A stretch of 64,000 nucleotides of DNA from Pelobates cultripes (taxonomy: Eukaryota > Chordata > Amphibia > Anura > Pelobatidae): contig OW240913.1 in assembly GCA_933207985.1 (NCBI GenBank), positions 355,302,017 to 355,366,016 of the forward strand, read 5' to 3'. Position numbers and translations under genes: made by a program. This document shows positions 1 through 10,925 of this stretch, piece by piece. Under the pieces are notes generated by a model that did not search any database, had not been told where the DNA came from, and saw only the letters and a program-made list of their open reading frames with translations. The first letter of the stretch is position 1. The number at the start of each line of letters is the position of its first letter.

Positions 1-480
1 CATGCATGCATACATACATACATACATACACATACAGACAGACAGACATACACAGACATACATACACAGACATACATACATACAGACAGACATGCATACA
101 GAAATACATGCATGCATGCATACATACATACACACATACATAGATACATACATAGACAAACATACAGACATACAGACAGCCATACATATATAGACAGACA
201 TACAGGCATACATACAGACAGACATACATAGACAGACATACAGACATACATACAGACATACATGCATGCATACATACATACATACATACATAGACAGACA
301 TACATGCATACATACATACATACACATACAGACAGACATACATAGACAGACATACATACATAGACATACATGCATACAGACATACATGCATGCATACATA
401 GATACACAAACATACAGACATACATACATACATACATACACATACATGCAGACAGACAGACATACAGAAACACACACACA
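1..480. repeat. (CATA/CAGA)n compound microsatellite
   Basis: Almost the whole stretch is made of CATA, CAGA and CATG tetranucleotides in irregular order, with a short CA run at 469-483. It runs off the left edge of the window, so its full length is unknown. The open frames here (M-H-T-Y-I-H-type peptides) come only from the repeat and are not genes. Confidence 0.95.
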
Positions 481-493
481 CACAGCTCATTTT

Positions 494-541
494 CCAGCCA
501 CCCTCCTGTCTCTTACCTTTTCTTTGCAGGAGGGTGGCTGG
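494..541. repeat. Perfect 15-bp-arm inverted repeat
   Basis: CCAGCCACCCTCCTG at 494-508 is the exact reverse complement of 527-541, with an 18-base pyrimidine-rich loop. It stands right at the edge of the microsatellite. It could be the end of an unidentified MITE. No target-site duplication was found. Confidence 0.75.
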
Positions 542-623
542 GGCTGATGGGAGTCGGTGCGGCTCCCTCTTCACTGCCTGGCTCTCCCTCTTCACTGGCG
601 CGCGCTCCTCCCGCGCGGAATGA

Positions 624-653
624 GCTGGGAGGAAGTGACCACTTCCTCCCAGC
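624..653. repeat. Perfect 14-bp-arm hairpin in a CpG-rich patch
   Basis: GCTGGGAGGAAGTG (624-637) and its reverse complement (640-653) are separated by only two bases. The surrounding 580-660 is unusually GC- and CpG-rich for this window, and a T14 run follows at 669-682. This may be part of the same unidentified element as the hairpin at 494-541. Confidence 0.7.
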
Positions 654-660
654 AGCACTT

Positions 661-2139
661 GCGGCTGCTTTTTTTTTTTTTTAAAAGGGGCCCAGTCGCG
701 CTATACCACGGCCACAGCGCTGAACGGGCCCCTGAAGATATAGGGCCCATCGGCTGGCCCTAAGTGTGTGACAACCGTTATGGTTGTGCATAGGCTGGTG
801 TGCATAGACATTTTGTACTTCTTTTACTATCGTGAATAGTGGCCTGCCAGCTAAACTTAGCGTCAACATTGAAAAGGAGTCTAAAATTGAATGTCAGTGA
901 AGGTAACCTTAGCAGTACATTTTATTAGTGTGCCAACCAATGACAGCTGGCATATTCATTCCACACAAATAGTCAATTATGTTGTGTTGAGAACCAAATA
1001 TAAATTTTCAAAGTGCTAAATTGGATATCTTTGCCAAACGACAATTCACCACAATTCAATATTTAGAAATGGCAAACAAGAAAGTTTGGAATCCGACTTT
1101 GCATCACATGAAGAGAGCTCGGAATCCTGTATTTAGGTTTTTTTTTAAATCTGTTTATTCAAAGGTTTTAATTCTGACATAATGAAACATCACAATTCCT
1201 TGCAAATCCAGTATTAATACAACTTAAAGTACATAGGTAAGAGGAGATCTAGTGGTGAAGGGGGGCAGTTTTAGGCCAGTATATCAAAGGGAAGATGTTG
1301 AGGATTGATCTAGTCAAGTAACGGGGGTACGATTTAGAGTTATCTGGGGGGTCTCACATCGTATGTAAATCCAGCAGAAATATTTTTCTTCAATAAAGTT
1401 TCTTAAAATATAAGGTTAAAAATAACATTTATCCTTTTGCTAGTGAATGAAAAGGGAATAAATATACAGAGACAGAATACAGCATTGATTGTTGTACCAG
1501 ATGTACCACTAATCGAAATGTGCTTATATTATATTTGCCTACTTTTATTTAATGGCTAATGCATGGTGCTCAGCAGAAAACTGCTCTGACCATCTTATAT
1601 GGGAAAAGATAATATACTAGACCTTAATGAACACAAAACCTTCAGTTCTCAGAGTATGTTTTATCTATTGATAATTACTGTTTGCAAATGTGTTCTTTTG
1701 TATTGTTTGGCTTTGGCATGGATGATAAATTAGTGCAATTACGGTTAGAAGCAATTATCTTTATAGGCTCATTTGGATGGTATTCAAACAAGTTAACAGA
1801 CCTGCTGCTGGATGGAGGTAAACCTTTAACCTTTCAGAAACAGGTAAATATGTGAAGAAATACATTTTTGACCAAGAATTTATGGAGTACATGTTGTTCA
1901 ATATCCATGTTTGAACCCTTTCCTTATCATGATGATCTGTGATGTCACAATGGGTTTAATAAGTCAGAGACCCACCCAACCCACTGGGATTCCAAGGGCT
2001 TGGATTAAACATATATTGGGCTAGCTAGCTTCTAATAAAGTTTTTTTGCTTTAGCAAAAATGCTATAAAGAAGTTGACTGACTGAAACTATTACTTCATG
2101 TAAAATGTATTTTTTTTATCTTGAAATAGCCACTAAAGT
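661..2139. other. No gene recognised; AT-rich unique sequence
   Basis: Apart from the T14 run and a GC-rich patch at 685-765 (several GGGCCC motifs, perhaps the end of a mobile element), I see no coding, RNA or repeat signature here. Confidence 0.5.
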
Positions 2140-2650
2140 TTAAAGATTTATTGTAGAACTGTCACTTCTCTGCAATGTGACAGTTCCTTGTTCCCTTACC
2201 CCAGTACGGGTTACTGAAGCATTTATTGGGGCAATAGAAGTAAGTAAAATAAATGCAATTACAGTCCTCCCACTTGTCCCGAATTTAGAGTCACTACGGA
2301 ATTGTCCCCAAAGAGTGTAGCACAAATCTCTCATTAGACGCACTAGGACCATGCAGAGTGTGGGCTGGCCTGTCTGATTGGCAGAAAGCCTTGCATGTGT
2401 GGATCTGCCAGTTCTTTGGACAGACCCAACCCCATTGCATTCAGGTTCACCCGCCATTTTTGCAGCGAATGGAGAGATTTTGCTGGCGAGTATCAATTAA
2501 AAACAATAGGGCTTGAACAGGAACTTTCTTTAGATACCTGGGTGAGTATGAGTGCGCCCAAATTATCATGGGAAAGGGGACATCTTTGCCCCAATATTTA
2601 TGTAAGGAGCACAGTTTGTGATAATGTTTGTTTGTTAAGTGTCCCTTTAA
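2140..2650. mobile_element. Possible degenerate T2-type (TTAA) MITE
   Basis: The stretch opens with TTAAAGATT and closes with GTCCCTTTAA, both matching the terminal pattern of the clear T2-type MITEs elsewhere in the window. A second end of the same kind (GTGTCCCTTTAA) lies at 2725-2736, so either two elements abut or one end is nested. The interior was not matched to the other copies, so this is tentative. The 118-aa minus frame and 88-aa plus frame inside have no recognised features. Confidence 0.35.
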
Positions 2651-2736
2651 AAGGGAAATAAAGAAAATTCAAAGGATTTAAAAGAAAAGTTATTGGTGAA
2701 TCTGTAATTGTTACGGTGCTTTGAGTGTCCCTTTAA

Positions 2737-3339
2737 GCCAAAGTAAATTTTTAAAATGCATTTTTAAAACTCACTTGGCATTTTTGAGAAATGTACATCC
2801 CTCGGTGAGTTTCTTTAATGAAAAGTTGAGGTAGAGCAGCTCTTGTGATTGTTTCACTCACTCCTCCTTTAGTGAGTAATGCATTGCTGTACTTAATAAA
2901 TGTTATAGGACAGCTGTTGCAAAGCCGATGGATTATAGGAATTGTAGTCTGGCAAAACCTGGGCCATTCTCTGTTAAATTCCCGACAAGTCACACTTGTG
3001 AGAATAACCCTGCAATTGTCTTTCACTACTAATGATGGGGAACAAAAATCTACTTACCTTAAAAAGTAGATCTTAAAAAAAAAAAAAATTAAATTTTTGC
3101 AGAACGATGCAAAAGTTATGTTTACATGTCTTTTGTCCGCTTAAAAAGCATCAGAGATTTCTAAATGGGTTTCTAAAATGCATGCAGCCTCTCCACTGAA
3201 TCAGAAGGTATCGTGTTCTCTGTGTGAAACATGCAACTTTAGAAAAACTATGACGGCATTATCCTATTGAATTTTAAAAAAATGTTGTGGATTTTTGAAC
3301 AGTTTGGCTTAGACTGAACATTAGCCCATAAAATAATAT
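2737..3339. other. No gene; hAT-MITE-like fragment near 2915-2960
   Basis: The phrase ATTATAGGAATTGTAGTCTGG at 2933-2953 resembles the inner part of the palindromic hAT MITEs at 10276 and 43540 (GGAGTTGTAGTT). No ends or target-site duplication could be found. The remainder is AT-rich and unrecognised. Confidence 0.35.
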
Positions 3340-3560
3340 TTAAAGGAATACTCTGGGCACCATAAAAACTTAACTTCAATACTCTTACCATATCACAGGC
3401 GCACAGTGGAAAACTTCAGCTTTAAAGCCAGGTTCGGAGTATGTGGCAGAGGGGCCTGGAGTATGGGTGCCGTTGGCTAATGGCCTCACTCCTTGAGACC
3501 TCCAGGAACCATAATGACTTCATAGTGCCTGGAGTTTGCATTCAAGGTTTAAGAGGTAGA
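3340..3560 (+). mobile_element. T2-type MITE, one end only
   Basis: It begins TTAAAGGAATACTCTGGGCA, the TTAA plus AAGGR terminus seen in the complete copies, followed by a variant GGCACCATAA subterminal motif. No matching CCTTTAA end is visible downstream, so the right end is truncated or decayed. The right boundary is approximate. Confidence 0.55.
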
Positions 3561-4520
3561 TCATGAATTGCTTTAGAACTTCAGCATACTTATAGCAGCA
3601 CTGTCATGTAATTTCCTTTTTCACTTTATTTATAGTTAATATCTTTTTCTTTGAAATTTGTTGTGCTTTGTCCATGATGTCTGCTGTTTGCCCTTAGGTT
3701 GGATTCACCTGACCTATGGATTGTGGCTAAATTATATTATGTGAAACAGAACATTGCTTAATCACCGCCCATCGCCAAAGATCATATTCCACATAAGAAA
3801 ATTACTTTTTCTTATGTAACAAAAGAAAAGAAAGGTACAAATAAAAATGAGAGGAAATAGTAAAACAAAAATGATTAATTAAAAAAACAAAAAAATTGTG
3901 TCTTTAATGCTGGCAAAGTATAATGGGAGCTGTAGTTCTGCTGAAGGTCGTAAGGACCACCACTGAAGCGTATAGCAATCTTATCGCTCTCTAGTTCTGA
4001 GGTTTTTTAAAGTTTTTATAAGTTGAGAGTGGAGCTATGATCACATCGTCTTGTAAATCGTGGCAGTTTCTAATAAAATATAATTGCCTAAAATTGTCAA
4101 ATGTTTACTAGACTTGTGCAGGTTTTGATAAAGTTACCATTCTGCTATCTTTATTACCTTCCCTCTGAGTTTATAGACACGTGATTATAAAATATCAAAG
4201 TCCATCTAAGTAATCTATACCCTAACTCGTATTTGTAAATCTGTCAGCATGAAATAAATTATTCGTTATAACAATCCCATTAAAGATCAATGATATTTAA
4301 TGTCATCATCACAATCTAAACCCTACAAACCCTATGTAGCATGGAATACGTTGAATATTCAGCAATAGCAGTTGTTTTCAGGCCTGATATCTTTCAAAGA
4401 GCCAGTGCTTTGCTTTTTAAAAAATATATGTTTCATATATAAAATAACTCTCCAAGCACCAAAACCACAACAGCTTGATGAGCACCACTACCCCCAGTTT
4501 TAAGGAGACAAACCATTTTT
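3561..4520. other. No gene recognised; AT-rich
   Basis: There is one small hAT-MITE-like fragment (ATAATGGGAGCTGTAGTTCT, 3930-3949). Nothing else could be assigned. Confidence 0.45.
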
Positions 4521-5085
4521 GCATTCTTTTACTTCTTACCAGGGGGCTATAGGCAGCCGCAAGCTCCATTCACTAATGCTGGAATGTCCGTGAGCTTTCC
4601 TCCAACCCATTGGCTGAAAACAAAAGTAGGGGAAGTGGGGAGTGGGTAAAAAGTCAAAGCGTGACACAAGACATAATAAGGTTAACAACCAAGCAGTGTA
4701 ATGTGCACACAGTACAAAACAAACACTCTCCTTATTAACAATACGGATGCATAATGATGGAGCAGATAGATATCTAATAAAAAGAGGAACTGTGAGATCT
4801 TATAATGTAGCATATATCTCACAATATAGTAAAAAAGGGCTGATAATAAGAACCACTAATGTGGTCCAGAGCCATGGACATGTTCTATATAGACAATGTA
4901 GAGGTGTACAGATGTGCCCCCATCACGTGCCCAGATAGGAAAAGTAAACAGGAACCAGGCAGGACTGTGCCAGAAAAACGGTAGTGATAGAGCAAATCTA
5001 ATATATAGTATCTCACCATTGGCTGACCCTAACCGGCACAAAGTGTTTTAACTGAGCAGTCTTCCTCAGGAATATCTCTATGGTT
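4521..5085 (-). mobile_element. Penelope-like element tail, degenerate
   Basis: Read on the minus strand, 5069-5045 gives CTGAGGA, then AGACTGCTCAGT, then TAAAAC. This matches the CUGANGA / stem II / GAAAC arrangement of the hammerhead motifs found in Penelope-like retroelements, with the GAAA box decayed to TAAA. The rest lacks a recognisable reverse transcriptase or GIY-YIG frame. The class is inferred from this motif only and the boundaries are guesses. Confidence 0.35.
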
Positions 5086-5902
5086 ATGGTTCTTGGAATT
5101 CTTTTTTTAACGTGACACTTTAAGCAACATAACCACTACAGCTAGCATACGTAATTGTGTTGCCTACAGTGTTGTAAAACCATCCACCAATTTAACGTCA
5201 AACCATTGACTTTTTGACAAAAACCATGACTTCTCCCCAGAACCCATAGAAGACCTCCTCCATGGCCACAGTGCTAATACAGAATTAACACTTTCACATT
5301 ATCAATATGTCAACTTACTAAATACAGCATTGATTAGCTGATAAATCTGGGTTAACCCACACCAAGCAGTCTCAGCTAATCACCACTCTCCAGGTTACAC
5401 AAAATCGACACTGACGATGCTGATGTATTAATTGCTCATTATCACATGTCTGATGAAGGGTCAGATTCTGGGTGCTGGGAAGAACATTTATTTCCAAACA
5501 TTGTTAAACTGTTTGATATTAACCCAATGGACAGTGCCTGGACAATTTAGGCAACATAATGGCTAACCAGAGAATGTAGTCATTATGTTGTTTATAGTAC
5601 CCGCTAAAGACTACTTTGTTATGACACAATTATTCCTTCATTGGTCCTTAAGGGACTATACATGGGAACTCTGAGGAGATCACCTGGAGTTTATGGTTTT
5701 CCATGGAAGATCTAGGGTTCTTGCTATAACAAATCTTCTCTAAGCTGAGAGCCTTATTTTATTTTGTCCACTCTCTAACTGTTTCTAGCCTTCCAACCAT
5801 TCTTGGACACACAACTTTGTTTCTCTGTTGATGACAGACCTTGTTTGTGATTGTAAATCGTTGTTTTGTTCTTTGTCTAAATGGTAGCCATGCTTCATAT
5901 AC
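5086..5902. other. No gene; possible MITE end at 5107
   Basis: TTAACGTGACACTTTAAGCA at 5107-5126, followed by ACCACTACAGC, resembles the start of the element at 25156. A small inverted repeat (AACATAATG at 5553-5561, CATTATGTT at 5581-5589) lies further on. I could not delimit an element. Confidence 0.35.
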
Positions 5903-6438
5903 TTAAAGGAACACTATAGTGTCAGGATTACAAGTGTGTAGTCCTGACCCTTTAGTGTTAAAAACACTATTCAGGTTCCCCCCTTTCCCTTTAAATAGTG
6001 TTCAAACTTACCTGGCTCCACTTCCTTGCCTGAGATCATCAGAATTGACAACATCAGCTAATCCAATGCCTTTCCATGGGAAAACATTGTGAGGCTAATG
6101 TGCATGTGTGGCAAAACGCTGTATTGCACCAATCAGCATCTCCTCATTAATGTATCTCTATGGGGAAAGTTCAGTGCCTCCATGCAGAATGTGGAGATGG
6201 TGAACATCAGTATTGCATGTTGTGCAGCACTGACCCAGGAAGCACCTCTAGTGGCTACCTAAGTGACTGCCACTGGAGGTGTCGCTAGGCAGCAATGTAG
6301 ACACTGCCTTTTCTCTGTATAGACTGTATTTACATGAAAATGCCTGCAGGGACAGGCTATAGACACCAGAACAACTACATAAACAGAAAATAGATACATG
6401 AAGCTGTAGTTGTTCTGGTGACGATAGTGTCTCTTTAA
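5903..6438 (+). mobile_element. Complete T2-type MITE (TTAA-flanked)
   Basis: The left end is TTAAAGGAACACTATAGTGT and the right end GATAGTGTCTCTTTAA, so TTAA lies at both borders (5903-5906 and 6435-6438). T2-type MITEs are non-autonomous DNA elements, named in Xenopus, with TTAA targets of the piggyBac kind. The right end carries a perfect hairpin: CACCAGAACAACTACA at 6364-6379 and its complement at 6405-6420. The left end has an imperfect hairpin around CACTATAGTGTCAGGA. The 71-aa minus frame inside is not a gene. It is the same subfamily and orientation as the copy at 44938-45537. Confidence 0.85.
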
Positions 6439-8937
6439 ACTACGTTTCACACATAACTTTCCATCATACCACAAAGCTCAGTTCTAGTGTTCTATTTTGG
6501 AATGTGTTTATTAGTGAAGGTGTTAATGTCACAATGTATCAGACAATGGTGGAGTGTCACATTGCTCGATAATATTGCAGTTCTGAAATTCCAAATCAAT
6601 TAAAATTATATGAAACAATACCTACCGTGTGATCCTTTAATTACTTTTAACAAGTGTTTTGTCAAGTTTACACTTTTATTTCTGAAGTGTACAATTTCTG
6701 ATTTGATTTATTATATTCACATTCCAGATATCAGTAATTTACTCCTGAGTTTTATCCTACCAACTGGTAACTCAGTTCATTGACTATGAGATAAACCCAA
6801 GGTTAACGAGTTCAGACCCTGTATAGTGATGATACATGGATTAGCGTCCAGACAATACACCTTTCTGAATAGGTGGAACCCTGACTGACGTGGACTGAGT
6901 ACAATCCTTAAATGCCCTGAAGGGGATCACTCACTCAAAGCAGAAATTAGGGGTTTTTCAGTGCTTTTTATGAGCCGATTGCGTCAATAGCCATACGAGC
7001 TTCCTGCATCCAAATGCTTCTCTATAAGAATGACTATATTGGCCAGAATATCATCACTAGTCTCTTAGGGTGGGAGTGAAGCTCTGATTAGAAAATTGTT
7101 GTCGCTTGATTAGAGATAAACACATTTTTTTAGGACACAGTTGGAGTATTCTTTTTTAAAATCTAAAATAAAAAGAGCACTCCAACTTCAGAAATAAATG
7201 CATAGAATTCTATATTGGAGTGTTCCTCTAATGCATTTTAGAGGCAATGCACAAATAATTATTCCAATGTTAGTATACATATATGTATATTTAATGTATC
7301 TGTTTTAAGTTCTTGTATTTGCCTGATATGCCCAGGATTTACAGGTTCTGTTAATGAACTCTCAATACCACAAAGGTGGTTAAGCCATTCCCTACGATAT
7401 GCTTAATTCTTTAAACCTCAGGTGTTTCTCGCAGTCGTAGTTAAGCTGTTAGTTGTCTGCTGTAGGTATACAATGGTTTCTCTTAACCCTTTGCTGTGGT
7501 TAATGTGATCTCTCAGTATGATCTGGTATGTATTAGAGTGAGCACTATATTATGCTCAATATCTAAAGATTTGGACAGAAAAGTAGCAAGTGAAAGTTTC
7601 TGCTTTGATATCAGAAGGATATTTAAGACTGGATTCAGTGACACAGTGACAGGACACGGATGTAGGATATTTAACTAACACAGAGCATAACGGTCTCCAT
7701 GTTGCTTAAATAACAGGCGTTTGTATCTTCTATAGATAGCAAATTGCTTAGTATTACATTATATCTGTTAGTTATTATGCAGCTTTGAAAAAGGAAACGT
7801 CTAGTATTAGAATACATAGAAGACGTTTAAGACGAAATTAACTTGTTGACTCAAAAAAAAATTGTACGTGACAAATGCTAATGAGGGGGCATTTCTAACT
7901 GGCTATGTATATCTGTGTAACCTATCAACGTTGATGGAAACTTTCATATAATCAGAACAAACAACACTTTGCTAACAGGATGCATGTTTTCATTGCTGTG
8001 ACATTACTGGTGGAGGTCTGAAAGAGTTAAACGAAGACTTAGAAAAGTTATCCTCCTGATGATTTTTTAAATGTTACTTGTGAAAGGGACCTCCTGGCTC
8101 TACAACCTGTTCAGTTAGTGTAGGTTGTTATGGTGATTGGACTGTCCCTTCAATAGGAGTGACTTTTAAAGCTCAATCGATAACCGGTTTTTAACCTTTT
8201 ATATTACTATTTCTACTTTATGGTCTATCGACAATTTACATTCAAAAGGATCTTCGAACAAAGGGCTCCTAATACCATTTAAGTATTTATAGTTAGAAAA
8301 GTGTGCTGTTTATTTTCACTTCATGGAAAAATATTTACTTTGTATTAACCTTCGTTTTTCATCTTTTAGATGGCTGTATAACTCCTACAATGCTCAGGAC
8401 CCAATTATTGTTAAATCTGTGTGCTGTTAGGGTCTGGGAAATATATCTACTCATCATTGAGAGATTTATATTATGATTAATAGATTAATAGATTTTATGT
8501 CAGGACACAGAGGCTCATATTTCGCATTTAACTCTTTCTTTACTTACACAGCAGCAACGAGAAAACACAAAATAAACACAATGTATACAGTGTTCCATAT
8601 ACCTCTCCCACCAGGACATCAGCCATGTAAAACCCCAGGAGAAATCCTGACGTTCCATCAAAACCATGTAATTTTCCTTGTTTGTGTCAAGATCTCCAAC
8701 AAATTTACCCTATTTTGTGAGAATACAATATAAATACATTAAATTAACATTTTAGACCACTAGGTCATTCACAGTTTTGTGTCACAAATTGTGTCTTGTT
8801 ATATTTTCGAGGGGCACATGTAAGCCTTGTCTTTTTCATGTTGCACTTAGAATGAGCTTTTTTCGTTCTTTTCAGCTATATAAATCCTCTTCTGGAAGTA
8901 TTTTTGTGCAGGTTCAAGGTTATCCGATAATTTTAAC
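6439..8937. other. No gene recognised; AT-rich sequence
   Basis: A short hairpin-like stretch lies at about 7139-7197 (AGTTGGAGT ... ACTCCAACT arms), with a related TTGGAGTGTTCCTCTAA near 7214. A degenerate T2-like pair (GAAAGGGACC and GGACTGTCCCTTC) lies at 8082-8152. I found no coding, RNA or regulatory signature. Confidence 0.45.
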
Positions 8938-8992
8938 GTATCGTAGTATGGACAGCGCTTTATAAATAACGTATTATAATAATAATAAAGGT
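8938..8992 (-). repeat. Fragment of the 'ATAGCGCCAACAAATTC' dispersed repeat
   Basis: Its reverse complement gives an ATT-rich stretch, then TTTATAAAGCGCTGTCC, matching the repeat at 18164 and 55345. The family has an (ATT)n side and a body reading TATAGCGCCAACAAATTC. It is abundant in frog DNA. I am not sure whether it is LINE- or SINE-derived. Confidence 0.45.
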
Positions 8993-9480
8993 AAATCAGA
9001 AATCAGAAAGGGGGGAAGTACAGGAAGAGATTGAATGGGAAGAGGAAGATGGATCAGATTTGAAAGGATTTGTTAATGAATAGAGCAAAAAAATAAGTAA
9101 AAGAAAGGTAACGAGATAGGATAGGAGAAAGTGAAACTGAATGGGGAGAGGAGGGGGAATGAATGTTAAGGTAAATGGAATAAGGGACGCACTAGAAGGA
9201 ATGGAAGAATAAAATAGAGATGGAAGGTGGTGTGCTAAGGAAAGATATGGGATGATAGAATAGGGTGGGAAGAGAAAGCTGCAATAGGTGGAGAAATGAG
9301 GAGATGGAATAAGGAGGGAGTGAATAAAAAGGGTTAGATAGAATGAGGATGGAGTGGGAAATTAAAAGAGGAGGGAAAATGGAGAAATAATGAAGAGCAG
9401 ATAAGTTGAGGGAGATTGAATGAAGGGAGCTGGAGAGAAAGGGATTTTGATTAATGTGGTAGGGAAAAGATAAGATTAGG
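8993..9480 (+). repeat. Polypurine (GGAA/GAAAG-rich) tract
   Basis: About 480 bases of mostly A and G on the plus strand, without a strict period. The 104-aa minus frame (mostly S, L, F, P, I) is its low-complexity shadow. Confidence 0.75.
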
Positions 9481-9589
9481 CTGATGCTGGTATGAAAAAA
9501 TAGCATAACAAGAGTTTCTGGTAAAAAAGCATTGCTGGGTATAAATATATTAGAGCAGTGTGAAGAAAAATAGCCAAAGTAGAGGGGTA

Positions 9590-10275
9590 AGGCGTTGCCG
9601 AGATCTTCATGACGAGTTTAGGTAAGATAGGGGGAGGCCTTGCTGAGAACTTCATGATGGGTCTAGGGTAAGATAGAGGGGGCCTTGCTGAGATCTTCAT
9701 GATGGGCCTAGGGTAAGATAGAGGGGGACATTCATGAGAACTTCATGATGGGTCTAGGGTAAGATAGAAGGGGCCTTACCGAGAACTTCATGATAAGTTT
9801 AGGGTAAGATAGAGGGGGCCTTGCCGAGATCTTCATGATGAGTCTAGAGTAAGATAGAGGGGGCCTTGCTGAGATCTTCATGAGGAGTCTAGGATAAGAT
9901 AGAGGGGGCCATGCAGAGGTCTTTATGACAGGTCTACGAGGTCTGTTTCTGTGCTGCAGTGAGTGGAACATTGTCTATGAATCAAGCTTCATGATGAGTC
10001 TAGAGTAAGATAGAGGGGGTTTTGCAGAAATGTTCATGAGGAGTCTAGTGTAAGATAGAGGGGGCTTACAGATATCTTCATGATGAGTCTAGGGTAATAA
10101 TGAGGGGCCTTACGTGAGATCTTCATGATGAGTCTAGCGTAAGATAGAGGGGGCCTTGTTGAGATTTTCATGAGGAATCTAGGGTAAGATAGAGAGGGCC
10201 TTGCCAAGAGCTTCATGAGGAGTCTAGGATAAGATAGAGGGGGCCTTGGAAAGATCTTCAAGATAAGTCTTGGTT
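9590..10275 (+). repeat. 45-bp minisatellite, forward block
   Basis: Roughly 15 diverged units of about 45 bp read GGTAAGATAGAGGGGGCC, then TTGCTGAGATCTTCATGATG, then AGTCTAG. The open frames on the minus strand (M-K-I-S-A-R-P-P-L-S-Y-P-R repeats) are periodic because 45 is a multiple of three. A 53-bp foreign segment interrupts it at 9936-9988. The array continues, inverted, after the hAT MITE at 10276. Confidence 0.9.
9936..9988 (+). repeat. 53-bp insertion copied from 11375-11427
   Basis: This segment inside the minisatellite matches 11375-11427 in the same orientation with one mismatch (GCAGT here, GCAAT there). The donor copy lies in unique sequence about 1.4 kb downstream. Confidence 0.9.
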
Positions 10276-10424
10276 CAGGGGTGCCCAAAATGTAGATCCT
10301 CAGATGTTTGAAAATGACAGCTTCCATGATGCTTTGTCATTTTAAAGGCATTCTAAAAGCATGCAAATAATCATAGGAGTTGTAGTTTTAAAACATCCGA
10401 GGATCTACATTTTGGGCACCCCTG
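10276..10424. mobile_element. Palindromic hAT MITE, copy 1
   Basis: The ends CAGGGGTGCCCAAAATGTAG and CTACATTTTGGGCACCCCTG are perfect inverted repeats, and the inside carries AATCATAGGAGTTGTAGTTT. CAGGG termini and short size fit non-autonomous hAT elements. The usual direct 8-bp target-site duplication is absent. The flanks are inverted instead: TCTTGGTT on the left, AACCAAGA on the right. It sits at the point where the 45-bp array changes orientation. Confidence 0.85.
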
Positions 10425-10614
10425 AACCAAGACTTATCATGAAGATCTTGGCAATGCCCCCTCTATTTTACCCTAGACTCCTCATGAAGGTCTCTGCAAG
10501 GCCCCCTCTATCTTACCCTAGATTCATCATGAAGGCCTTAGCAAGGTTCCCTCTATCTTACCCTAGGCTCATCATGAATATTTCAGCATGGCCCCTCTAT
10601 CTTACCCTAGACTA
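10425..10614 (-). repeat. 45-bp minisatellite, inverted block
   Basis: About four units of the same repeat in reverse orientation, between two hAT MITEs. Read on the minus strand, they match the units to the left of copy 1 and to the right of copy 2, unit by unit (for example GGGGCCATGCTGA.ATATTC is shared with 10769-10790). The 84-aa plus frame is a shadow of the repeat. Confidence 0.9.
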
Positions 10615-10749
10615 AGGGTACCCAAAAGGTAGATCCCCAGGTGTTGTAGAACTACAGTTTTTATGATGCTTTGCCATTCTAAAAGCATGCAAATAATCAT
10701 AGGAGTTGTAGTTCTACAACAACTGGGGATCTACCTTTTGGGCACCCTT
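10615..10749. mobile_element. Palindromic hAT MITE, copy 2
   Basis: The termini AGGGTACCCAAAAGGTAGAT and ATCTACCTTTTGGGCACCCT are inverted repeats. The inside (AAAAGCATGCAAATAATCAT) is shared with copy 1 in the same orientation. Its outermost bases have changed from CAGGGG. Flanks are again inverted: CCCTAGACTA on the left, TAGTCTGGGG on the right. Confidence 0.8.
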
Positions 10750-10925
10750 AGTCTGGGGGTAAGATAGAGGGGCCATGCTGAGATATTCATGATGAGTCTA
10801 GGGTAAGATAGAGGGAACCTTGCTGAGATCTTCATGACTGGTCTAGAATAAGATTGAGGGGGCCTTCCTGAGATCTGTATGAGTAGTCTAGGATAAGATA
10901 GAGGGGGGCTTGCTGAGATCTTCAA
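10750..10925 (+). repeat. 45-bp minisatellite, second forward block
   Basis: About four units in the original orientation. The first ones match the inverted block left of copy 2, including the variants GGGGCCATGCTGAGATATTC and GAGGGAACCTTGCT. Confidence 0.85.

Noticed and set aside
10276..10749. Simple inversion by recombination between the two hAT MITEs
   Set aside because: After such an inversion, each MITE would have flanks from two different target sites. Here each MITE has mirror-image flanks from the same site.
9732..10925. Repeated peptide M-K-I-S-A-R-P-P-L-S-Y-P-R
   Set aside because: It is the translation of the 45-bp minisatellite in one frame. The array orientation flips, and the frames follow it.
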